The notes under the pieces: generated by a model
What the model was told of the DNA's origin: nothing
What the model saw: only the letters and a program-made list of their open reading frames with translations
The model's database searches: none
Program-made: the position numbers and the translations under genes
Shown: positions 27,188 to 34,923 of the stretch, piece after piece
Layout of the letters: each line of letters opens with the position of its first letter
Position numbering within the stretch: position 1 is the first letter of the stretch
Assembly (NCBI GenBank): GCA_023910605.1
Contig: JAAVVV010000001.1
Location: 796,698-860,697, forward strand
Length of the DNA: 64,000 nt
Reading direction: 5' to 3'
Origin: Bosea sp. (in: a-proteobacteria)
GTDB lineage: Bacteria > Pseudomonadota > Alphaproteobacteria > Rhizobiales > Beijerinckiaceae

Positions 27188-27869
27188 GATTAGGCACCCA
27201 AGTTGGAAAAAACTTTGGAAGCCCCCCGATATTTCCGCCAGACTCCATCGAAAGGCCGGGAGGCATCCGATGGAGCCAGGACCTTGAATGCAGCAGGCGA
27301 ACTGCTGAATTCCCATTCTCGTTCGCAGCGAGACGACCTGCTATTCCCGCATCGCACAGGCGCTGCGGTCTCAATGACAATAGACGATCATCATCACTCA
27401 AGGCGAATGACGTAAGTATCATGCTCCATATGGGGCCATGAATAGACATTTACCTTTAGTTAACATTTCGCCCGGATTTTGGCCTGGTGTCAAGCCAATT
27501 CTCATCTTTTTTGCGATAAAAACGCGGTTTATAGGTCTGAAATCGTGTTTATGCGACAAATTTTTGTCAAACCCGATGGAACCAGGCGAGATCGAGATCG
27601 AACAATTTAGACTTGAAAAACAATATTTATGTAGTCAAAATATTTATAAACGCTGCCTCTGGGATTTGGTTCCCTGCGTTATGTGTCTCGTTTCGTATTT
27701 CTATGAAGATGGTCCGGGGCGGCAGAGGAGCCGTCCCCAGACAGCACCGGCGCTCAAGTCGCCGAGGGCCTCACGTCCACGCTGCCGTTGTGCTAGAGAT
27801 GCGAAAGTCGGCGTCGTTGCGTCGGGAGTCACCTGAGTGCAGCCATCATCTGCGCCATCGGAGAGGGCC
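27188..27869. promoter_or_regulatory. AT-rich divergent regulatory region of the exopolysaccharide genes
   Basis: About 680 bp without a convincing gene, and much more AT-rich than its surroundings at 27340-27700. It carries an imperfect inverted pair, TTGCGATAAAAACGCGG (27511-27527) and TCGTGTTTATGCGA (27543-27556), and an adjacent GACAAA-TT-TTTGTC hairpin (27555-27568). Position between exoY-like and the next rightward gene suggests promoters and regulator sites. AT-rich targets like this are used by MucR/RosR-type regulators in related bacteria, but no protein can be named here. Confidence 0.5.
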
Positions 27870-28247
27870 ATGCTGTCCATCGCCTTGCTTGCTTTCATGG
27901 CTGGCGCCGTAGCGGCATTCTTCATGCCGTTGCTGGCGTTCTGCCTGTTTGGCGCGGTGGCGGCGGCGCTTGTGGGGATCGCCGCAGGCACAGGCGTCAT
28001 TCCCGGCCTGTCTGTCATTCCCGCTGTCCTGTGGGCGGCGTTCACGCTTCAGATCGGTTTCGGCATGGGCATCGGCATCCGCGCACTGGGCTGGCCTGGC
28101 GCGCAGGGCAAAGCCGGCACGCGCGGCGCCCCATCCGCGAGGGGTGAGCATGGCAGGCAGGCTGATGCCAGCCTGCGCGCCCGGCATGCCCGCAGCGCCG
28201 CCGACGAGGCCGCCAAGCCGGGGGCCACCGACACAGGGTCCGTATGA
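27870..28247 (+). CDS. small hypothetical membrane protein in the EPS locus
   Basis: A 125-residue product starting at ATG 27870 with GGAGAGG 4 nt upstream. Three hydrophobic stretches are packed in the first 70 residues (MLSIALLAFMAGAVAAFFMP, AFCLFGAVAAALVGIAAGTG, SVIPAVLWAAFTLQIGFGMG), followed by a polar Ala/Arg/Gly-rich tail. Family not recognised. Small membrane proteins are frequent in rhizobial exo loci, but no role can be assigned. Confidence 0.55.
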   Translation: MLSIALLAFMAGAVAAFFMPLLAFCLFGAVAAALVGIAAGTGVIPGLSVIPAVLWAAFTLQIGFGMGIGIRALGWPGAQGKAGTRGAPSARGEHGRQADASLRARHARSAADEAAKPGATDTGSV

Positions 28248-28311
28248 GCGAGGCGTCCGCTGGCTGTCAAAGGCGCCCGAGGCGCTTGTCGCCATGGCGA
28301 GGAGCGGCGCA

Positions 28312-29550
28312 TCAGGCCGCCTTTTCGAACGGCGTCCTTGTCGTGACCCCATCGCCGAACAGGGTCTCGCTCAGCACCCGCGCCATGCCGTCGCGGAAGA
28401 CGGGCTCGGAGAAGCGCCGCGCATGCGCGGCGATGGCCTCGCCATCGATCTCGAAACGCTCCATGCGCTCGATGGCCTCGGCCAGCGCTTCCCAGCTTTG
28501 TTCGTGGAACAGGCTCCCGCTCAGACCTTCCACCACCGTCTCGGTCGCGCCGCCGCGCCCATAGGCCAGAACGGGCCGGCCGCTGGCCATGGCCTCCACC
28601 GGCACGATGCCGAAATCCTCTTCGCCCGGGAACACGAGCGCCTTGCAGCGCGCGTAATGCTCCTTGAGAACTGAAAAGGGCTGGGGTCCGAGCACTCGCA
28701 CCGTGGGGCCGGCCAGCTGGCGCATGGCGGCCAGCTGCTCGCCGCCGCCGATCACGATGAGCGGAAGCTTCATGCGGTTGAAGGCCTCGATGGCGATGTC
28801 GGGCCGCTTGTAGCCCACCAGTTCACCAACCATCAGGTGGAAATCCCCCAGCTCGGAGGCCGGAACGGGATGAAAATCGTCCACCGCCACTGGCGGATGC
28901 ACCACCGTGCTGTCGCGGCGATAGTAGCGCTGGATGCGGGCGCCAACCGTCGCGGAATTGGCGACGTAGCGATCGATGCGCGCCGATGAGATCGCGTCCC
29001 AGTTGCGCACGTAATGCGCGATCGGCGCCATCAGCGCCTTCTTGACTGGCCCGGCGCGCTCCCGGTAATCGTGATACATGTTCCAGATGTAGCGCATGGG
29101 CGAATGGCAATAGCAGACGTGCCGCGCCGTCGGCGGCGGGATGATGCCCTTGGCCGGCCCGGATTCGCTGCTGATGACCAGATCATAGCCGCGCAGATCG
29201 AGCTGTTCGAGCGCCATCGGCATCAGGGGCAGATAGGCCTTGTAGTAGCGTGCCGGCTTCGGCAGCTTGCCGATGAAGGTGGTGCTGACCTTGTGCCGCC
29301 GGATCACGTCCGAGACCGCTTCGGGTGCATAGGCGTGGGTGAACAGGTCAGCCTCGGGGAACATGCGGCACAGGGCCTCGATGACCTTCTCGCCGCCGCG
29401 CATGCCGACGAGCCAGTAGTGCACGATGGCGACGCGGAGCCCGGAAAGCTGCGCCAGGGCGGCCCGGCCCTCGCCGTCGATCAGGCCGATGGAGCGGTCG
29501 CCCGCCTGCCTCGGCACCTGCGGCGTCATGCCGGTCAAACTCGGGTTCAT
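28312..29550 (-). CDS. GT4-family glycosyltransferase
   Basis: A 412-residue GT-B transferase. The N-terminal domain has RVAIVHYWLVGMRGGEKVIE and HVCYCHSPMRYIWNMY, and the C-terminal part has DFHLMVGELVGYKRPDIAIE and the E-x7-E segment EEDFGIVPVEAMASGRPV. Proteins of this arrangement (WbaZ/WcaI-like, mannosyl or related transferases) act in the cytoplasm on lipid-linked intermediates. The start at ATG 29550 lacks a clear ribosome site; ATG 29529 (MTPQV) is an alternative. Confidence 0.88.
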   Translation of the reverse strand: MNPSLTGMTPQVPRQAGDRSIGLIDGEGRAALAQLSGLRVAIVHYWLVGMRGGEKVIEALCRMFPEADLFTHAYAPEAVSDVIRRHKVSTTFIGKLPKPARYYKAYLPLMPMALEQLDLRGYDLVISSESGPAKGIIPPPTARHVCYCHSPMRYIWNMYHDYRERAGPVKKALMAPIAHYVRNWDAISSARIDRYVANSATVGARIQRYYRRDSTVVHPPVAVDDFHPVPASELGDFHLMVGELVGYKRPDIAIEAFNRMKLPLIVIGGGEQLAAMRQLAGPTVRVLGPQPFSVLKEHYARCKALVFPGEEDFGIVPVEAMASGRPVLAYGRGGATETVVEGLSGSLFHEQSWEALAEAIERMERFEIDGEAIAAHARRFSEPVFRDGMARVLSETLFGDGVTTRTPFEKAA

Positions 29551-29716
29551 GCGCGTCTTGCCCTCTCAGGCCAGTGCTGCGGATATCCGCACAAGCCCTG
29601 GCGGCGAATCCTGCGCCACCTCGTGTCTGACCAGATAAATGCAGCAGGCGGGTCTTTGTTCACGGCTCGCGTCACAAAAGTGACGCCACGTCCGCCGCTG
29701 CGCTGCCGGGGCCGGA

Positions 29717-30610
29717 TCAGCCAGCGGCGGCTGCAGCCTTCACCCGGGAGTTGAGAACCTCACCCGCCTCGGGAGCAAGCAGGGCGGCGAACCGCCTGGC
29801 TGTCGCTTCGGCCGCGGCCGATAGCTGCACAGGCCGCGAGGGCCAGACCAGCGCAGGCAGCGGCCCCGCATCGCGGCGCAAGCTGCTGCTGAGGCCGGCT
29901 GCGTCCAGCGCGAGGCGCAGAACATGGTGAGGATCATCGGCTGCCTGCTCGCCAAGGCCGCCGAGAACAGAGCTTTCCGACCAGCGAATGAAGTCGAAGA
30001 TGGCCGTCGGCGCCCGTGCGGGCCGGCCGCGCGCCAGCACCCCGAGCCAGGCGCAGGCGGCGTAAAGGTCGGCATGATAGGCGTAGTCGGGCATCAGGTA
30101 GCCCGCGTTCACGCCCGAATGGAAAGACAAAAGCGCCCCAAAGCTTGCGGTCCAGGGCTCCTGCGCCGGAGCCTTGCCGGAACGGGCCTGAACAGGCATC
30201 GCCCGATCCAGCACCGCAACGCCGAGCCTGGCCAACAGTGCCGCCTGCGATCCGCTTTCACGCAGACGCGAAGCCTGCGGCAGCAAGGAGCGCAAGACGC
30301 CGCCGCCGTGAAGCGCCGCCGTCCACATCCAGCCACGACCCTGCGGCCTCGCGGGCTGAGACGTCACGGCCGAACCCGAGCCTGCATGGGAGCCTGAGCC
30401 CGCCCGGGCTGTCCAGTCAAGCCGGGCTTCCCCGATCACGCTGTCGAGGAAGCGTCGGCCCGCCGCGCCCCGTTCGCCCTCAAGGCGGCGCATCAGGCTC
30501 AGGTTGAGAAAGACGAGCTCATCCTCGGCAACAAGATCCCAGTTGGAAGACAACCTCCAGAAGCCGTCGATCTCGAACTCGGCTCCCCATGGCTCGCAGT
30601 TGATGCCCAC
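29717..30610 (-). CDS. hypothetical protein, EPS locus, family unknown
   Basis: A 297-residue product from GTG 30610, supported by GGAGG 6 nt upstream and by steady high-GC third positions. It has no signal peptide, TM helix or known catalytic motif; it is rich in Ala, Arg and Leu and probably helical, with a conserved-looking WDLVAEDELVFLNLSLMRRL near the start and a SFHSGVNAGYLMPDYAYHAD block in the middle. Its own promoter region lies upstream at 30611-30850. I do not recognise it. Location suggests a polysaccharide-related role, no more. Confidence 0.6.
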   Translation of the reverse strand: MGINCEPWGAEFEIDGFWRLSSNWDLVAEDELVFLNLSLMRRLEGERGAAGRRFLDSVIGEARLDWTARAGSGSHAGSGSAVTSQPARPQGRGWMWTAALHGGGVLRSLLPQASRLRESGSQAALLARLGVAVLDRAMPVQARSGKAPAQEPWTASFGALLSFHSGVNAGYLMPDYAYHADLYAACAWLGVLARGRPARAPTAIFDFIRWSESSVLGGLGEQAADDPHHVLRLALDAAGLSSSLRRDAGPLPALVWPSRPVQLSAAAEATARRFAALLAPEAGEVLNSRVKAAAAAG

Positions 30611-31303
30611 AGTAGACCTCCGTCACTTAACCACACGTTAACCAAAGGCGCGCTCTCGCATGGCCGTCAATCTTGGTGTTTGTGGATGATGGAAAATTGT
30701 AATAAATTTCATTGATAACATTAATGATTATATTCTTATTCAATAAACTCCATTTTAGAATACAAGTTAATCAGAACTATTGTATCCTATCGCTGATATG
30801 AACAAATCCGGCTGCGTCACAGTTAAAGAAAACTCATCGCGGCAGCTGATTATTCGATGCAGAATTTGGAACTATGGAATGAAACGCTTGTCGCGACGCT
30901 TTGGTTCCCTCGCTTCTGCCCGAAGATGAAGCAAGGGCTCCGCCACGCTGCGGGCCACAGGCAAGCCAGCGTTCCGGCAGTCGGCCCTGAGATGTCACTT
31001 CACCGGCCTTGATGGCCGGCCGCGCAAGGGGCGGGGGCTGGCCGGGCGCCTTCGTCTCGCAACGCCGATGCGCGATTGCGACGCTGTCCCGGTGAAGGTC
31101 GGCCCGACCGGACCCTGACGGCAGATCAGGCCCCGATGACAAATCAGACCCTGATGGAACGAAACGGCCGCTCAGGCTTTACGTAACGGGACTTGCGCCG
31201 ATGGGGCGCCCGTCTTGTTGCGCCGGCGCCGATGAGGCGCGCGGCGCTTGCCGCCAGGGCGGGAGGAATTGGTCGATGCTGGGGCCGGAAGAAAAGCGGC
31301 TGG

Positions 31304-31330
31304 CCCGCGCCTGTCGCGCCGGGAACGAGG
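31304..31330. repeat. REP-like palindrome, copy 1
   Basis: Copy 1 of a 27-nt unit: CCCGCGC, loop CTGTC, GCGCCGGG, then GGGAACGAGG-type tail (overlapping). It differs from copy 2 by a single base that adds a bulge to the stem. The copies begin exactly 60 bp apart. Confidence 0.65.
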
Positions 31331-31363
31331 CAGATCGCCGTGCTCGCAGACAAAGATCATGCG

Positions 31364-31390
31364 CCCGCGCCTGTCGCGCGGGGAACGAGG
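31364..31390. repeat. REP-like palindrome, copy 2
   Basis: Copy 2 of the 27-nt unit with a perfect 7-bp stem CCCGCGC-CTGTC-GCGCGGG and the tail GAACGAGG. It ends 10 bp before the start codon of the Wzy-like gene and could influence its expression or mRNA stability. Confidence 0.65.
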
Positions 31391-31400
31391 TCTGCGCGGC

Positions 31401-32864
31401 ATGATGATCGAACCCATCGGCTTCGCCACGCTGGTGATCGGGTTTCTGTGCCTGGCCTGGGGGCGGCATGCAGCCGCCATGGGCTTCCTGCTGGCTTCGC
31501 TGTTCGGCTCGGCGGCAGCCATGTTCATTGGCGCGGCCAATATCCAGCCGGGTCATGTGGCGCTCGGCTTCGCCGCGTTCGCCACGCTGACGCGCAGCCG
31601 CGAGGTCGGGGCCGCCATGCAGGTTCTTTCACCCTTCAGGCCCGGCTTCTGGCTGGCTTGCCTGGTCATCTACGGCGTGGCCACGGCCTACGTTTTTCCC
31701 CTCCTGCTGGCCGGCGTGACCGATATCGTGCCGCTTGGCGCCTCCGCCTTCGAGGACAAAGGTGGTGTCGTGCCGCTCGGTCGGGTGTCGAGCAACCTGA
31801 CGCAGAGCATCTACATGATCGCCAATCTGGTCTGCTTCGTCACCATCGCGGCCATCGCGGCGTCGCCGGCGGGCTTTCGCGCCATCTTCGCCAGCTTGAT
31901 GGCCTATGCCCTCGGGAATGTCGCGCTGGCCCTCGTGGACATGGCGACCTTCACGACCGGAACGCAGGACCTCCTCGCCTTCATGCGCAATGCCCGCTAC
32001 GCGCTGCATGTCGAGACCCAGGTCGACGGCATGAAGCGCATCGTCGGCTCGTTCACCGAGGCGTCGTCCTTTGCGCGCTCCTCGCTCGGCGCGCTGGGCT
32101 TCACGCTCACCCTGTTCATCTGCGGGATGCGGCCTGCATTGACCGGCTCCCTGTCGGTGGTGCTGGTGATCCTGCTGATCCTGTCGACATCCTCGACCGG
32201 GCTGGCGGGAACGCCGGTGCTGCTCGCCGTGATCTATGGCGCCGCCCTCATGCGCAGCCTGCGGCCGGGCGGCGCGGGAATAGCGGCGTTCATCGCCATG
32301 GCTGCACCCCTGAGCGTGCTCGCGGTGGGCCTTGGGGTGGCGCTCACCCCCACGGCCTCCGCCGCCGTCCTGCACTATCTTGATCTGGTCCTGTTCGACA
32401 AGCCGGCTTCGGCTTCGGCGATCGAGCGCGGCATGTGGAACGCGGTCGCGTGGCAGAACATCCTCGACACCTACGGATTCGGCGTCGGGCTCGGCACCAA
32501 TCGCGCCTCCAGCTTCGTGCTGGCGCTTCCCGCGAATGTCGGGTTAGTCGGCACGATTCTGTACATCGCCTTCGTGGTCACGGCGCTGGGGCGCAAGCGC
32601 GGCGAGTCGCGCGGCTTTCATGCTGATGCGCGTCTGGCCGCTCGCAATGGCTGCGTGGGGCTGCTCATCGGCGATGTCATGGTGAGCGCCTTCCTCGATC
32701 AGGGCCTGTACTTTTATGCGCTCGCCGCGCTGGCCGCTTCCACGCCCGACCTTGCCCGGAGGTCCGTGCGGCCTTTCACCGTCGAGCTGCCGCTTGGGCT
32801 GGTCGGGCCCCCGGCCGCGAGTGCCGTGCCGTCTTCGCCGCGCCATGCCCCTCACGTCAGGTGA
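31401..32864 (+). CDS. Wzy/O-antigen-ligase-like polymerase
   Basis: A 487-residue multi-pass membrane protein with about 10-12 hydrophobic helices, from the ATG at 31401 (MMIEPIGFATLVIGFLCLAW). The periplasmic loop between helices holds polar residues (GMWNAVAWQNILDTYGFGVG), and the following NRASSFVLALPANVGLVGTI resembles the GxGxG/N(x)F region of O-antigen polymerases and ligases. No family signature is strong, so I assign it from topology plus its place directly before the glycosyltransferase and Wzz-like genes. It overlaps none and precedes the next gene by 4 bp. Confidence 0.72.
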   Translation: MMIEPIGFATLVIGFLCLAWGRHAAAMGFLLASLFGSAAAMFIGAANIQPGHVALGFAAFATLTRSREVGAAMQVLSPFRPGFWLACLVIYGVATAYVFPLLLAGVTDIVPLGASAFEDKGGVVPLGRVSSNLTQSIYMIANLVCFVTIAAIAASPAGFRAIFASLMAYALGNVALALVDMATFTTGTQDLLAFMRNARYALHVETQVDGMKRIVGSFTEASSFARSSLGALGFTLTLFICGMRPALTGSLSVVLVILLILSTSSTGLAGTPVLLAVIYGAALMRSLRPGGAGIAAFIAMAAPLSVLAVGLGVALTPTASAAVLHYLDLVLFDKPASASAIERGMWNAVAWQNILDTYGFGVGLGTNRASSFVLALPANVGLVGTILYIAFVVTALGRKRGESRGFHADARLAARNGCVGLLIGDVMVSAFLDQGLYFYALAALAASTPDLARRSVRPFTVELPLGLVGPPAASAVPSSPRHAPHVR

Positions 32865-32868
32865 TCTC

Positions 32869-34923
32869 ATGACCAGCACCGTGCCCGAAGCGTCAGCCCC
32901 CGCCGCGGCCTTCGCAGTCAATGGCCGCTTCCTGACGCAGCCCGTCACGGGCGTGCAGCGCTATGCGCGCCATGTTGTGGCCGCGATGGATGCAGAACTC
33001 GCTATGGAAGGGGGCATGGCGCCGGTTCTGGCGCCGCCGGGCGCCGAGGATCTGCGCCTGGTGCACATGCCGATGGTCACCCGGGGGCCAGGCGGCGGCC
33101 ACGGCTGGGAGCAGGCAGTGCTGCCCTTGGCCTGGCCGGGACGGCTGCTCAATCTGTGCAACACCGCTCCGGCCGCCAAGGCCGATCAGGTGGTCTGCAT
33201 CCATGATGCCAACGTGCTGACGGCGCCGGGCAGCTACAGCCCGGCCTTCCGCCTGCTCTACACCCGGTTGCAGCCGCTGCTTGCCCGGCGGTCGGCCCGT
33301 CTTGCCACGGTCTCGCACGCCGCGGCCCGCCAGCTCGCCCGTCACCTGCCGGTTCGTGCCGAAGATATTGCGGTTCTACCCAACGGCCATGAGCACGCGC
33401 TGGCCTGGGACCCGTCAGGCGCCGTTCTCGCGCCCCAGGAGATCAGCCGCGTGCTTGAGCGCGGGCGCAGTTTTGCGCTGGCTCTCGGTTCACGCGCCCG
33501 GCACAAGAATCTGGGGCTTCTGGGCCAGCTCGCGCCTGCCTTCGACGCGCTCGGCCTCGACATCGTGGTGGCGGGCGGCGGCGGCGCGATATTCGCCGAT
33601 TCCGGGATCGCCGCCGCGCCGAACATCCGGCAGCTTGGCCGCGTCGAGGATGAGGACCTCGCCTGGCTGTTCGACCGGGCCGCCTTCCTGGTCTTTCCGT
33701 CGTGGACCGAAGGATTCGGCCTGCCGATCCTTGAGGCGATGGCGCGCGGCTGTCCTGTCATCTCCTCCGATCGCGCCAGCATGCCGGAAGTGTGTCGGAA
33801 TGCCGCCCTGCTTGCCTCGCCTGCCGATCCGGCCGCCTGGGTCCGGCATGCCGAGTCCTTGACCGTCTCTCCGGCGCTGCGGGCGGATCTGGCAGGGCGT
33901 GGGCGGGACCGCGCGAAGCTGTTCAGCTGGCGGGCCGCCGCGCAGGGCTATCTCGATCTCATGGTCTCGCCCGCATCCTTGCCGAAGGCCCGGCATGAGC
34001 CAGCCCCGCCACGGGCGAGGGTTGCCGTGGCGGTGGCCACGCGCGGCCGCCCCGCCATTGTCTCGGCCATGGTGCGCCGGCTGATCGCCACCCAGACGCT
34101 GAAGCCGCAGATGGTGTTCGTGTCCTGCGCGGACGCTGCCGATGCCGGCGATCTCGCGCAACTGCCTGAGGTGCGCCTGCTCATCGGCCCGCCCGGCTCG
34201 TCGGCGCAGCGCAACCGCGCGCTGAAGGCGCTCGATCCCGCCACAGACGTGGTGGTGTTCTTCGATGACGATTTCGTGCCGGGGAAGGGCTGGCTCGAAG
34301 CCGCCGCCAATGCCTTCGGCGACGAGCCGGACCTTGTCGCCTTCACCGGGGAGGTGCTGGCCGATGGCGTCACCGGACCGGGCATCGGCTTCGAGGAGGC
34401 GGTCAGCCTGGTCGAGGCCGCCGATGAGGGGCGGCACGGCCGCGGCCCTCCCGCGCGCGCCGGCTGGCAGCGGCCCTTCAGCCCCTATGGCTGCAACATG
34501 GCCTTTCGGGCCTCGGCGGTGCGCGATCTCCGCTTTGACGAGCGCCTCGTTCTCTATGGCTGGCTCGAGGATCGCGATTTCGCCGCCGTTCTGGCGCGCG
34601 GCGGCGGGCTTTTGGTCAAGGGCAGCGAGGCGATTGGCGTGCATATGGGCATCAAGCTGGGTCGTCAGGCCGGCGACAGCCTCGGCTACAGTCAGGTGGC
34701 CAACCCGGTCTACATGCTCATCAAGGGCACGATGACGCCGACCCAGGTGGTGGGCCAGCTGCTGCGCAACATCGCCAGCAATCTCGGCCGCTGGCTTCGG
34801 CCAGAACCCTTCATCGATCGCCGCGGCCGGCTGCGCGGCAATCTCAAAGGTTTCGCCGACATGGCGCGCGGGCGCATCGACCCCGGGCGTGCGGCGACGA
34901 TCAGACCAAAGGCGGAGGCGTGA
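32869..34923 (+). CDS. bifunctional glycosyltransferase, GT4-GT2 fusion
   Basis: A 684-residue protein with two transferase domains. Residues 1-375 are GT4-like: FLTQPVTGVQRYARHVVAAM, the GSRARHKNLGLLGQL nucleotide-binding block and PSWTEGFGLPILEAMARGCP with the E-x7-E pair. A Pro/Ala-rich linker follows, then a GT2 domain from about 382 with VAVATRGRPAIVSAMV, the DDD metal motif in VVFFDDDFVPGKGW, and WLEDRDFAAVLARGG. It probably adds two consecutive sugars. ATG 32869 lies after AGGTGA and 4 bp after the Wzy-like stop; its stop overlaps the next start. Confidence 0.86.
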   Translation: MTSTVPEASAPAAAFAVNGRFLTQPVTGVQRYARHVVAAMDAELAMEGGMAPVLAPPGAEDLRLVHMPMVTRGPGGGHGWEQAVLPLAWPGRLLNLCNTAPAAKADQVVCIHDANVLTAPGSYSPAFRLLYTRLQPLLARRSARLATVSHAAARQLARHLPVRAEDIAVLPNGHEHALAWDPSGAVLAPQEISRVLERGRSFALALGSRARHKNLGLLGQLAPAFDALGLDIVVAGGGGAIFADSGIAAAPNIRQLGRVEDEDLAWLFDRAAFLVFPSWTEGFGLPILEAMARGCPVISSDRASMPEVCRNAALLASPADPAAWVRHAESLTVSPALRADLAGRGRDRAKLFSWRAAAQGYLDLMVSPASLPKARHEPAPPRARVAVAVATRGRPAIVSAMVRRLIATQTLKPQMVFVSCADAADAGDLAQLPEVRLLIGPPGSSAQRNRALKALDPATDVVVFFDDDFVPGKGWLEAAANAFGDEPDLVAFTGEVLADGVTGPGIGFEEAVSLVEAADEGRHGRGPPARAGWQRPFSPYGCNMAFRASAVRDLRFDERLVLYGWLEDRDFAAVLARGGGLLVKGSEAIGVHMGIKLGRQAGDSLGYSQVANPVYMLIKGTMTPTQVVGQLLRNIASNLGRWLRPEPFIDRRGRLRGNLKGFADMARGRIDPGRAATIRPKAEA

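Larger units (their letters stand above)
30611..31400. other. 790-bp intergenic region with AT-rich part and REP-like pair
   Basis: The first 240 bp are strikingly AT-rich and probably carry promoters for the leftward hypothetical gene. The middle part is GC-rich without a supported gene. The last 100 bp hold two REP-like palindromes at 31304-31330 and 31364-31390. Frames crossing these repeats in both strands produce Arg-rich repeats and are not convincing genes. Confidence 0.55.

Noticed and set aside
27438..27836. Plus-strand frame in the AT-rich region
   Set aside because: No ribosome site, unlike codon use, overlaps the dyad repeats; regarded as regulatory DNA.
31304..31390. Possible CRISPR mini-array
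   Set aside because: Only two copies, a palindromic GC-rich core and a 33-bp spacer without any third repeat or cas gene; REP-like is a better description.
31172..31540. Minus-strand Arg-rich frames across the REP-like pair
   Set aside because: Their repeats come from the palindromes, and they overlap the start of the Wzy-like gene.
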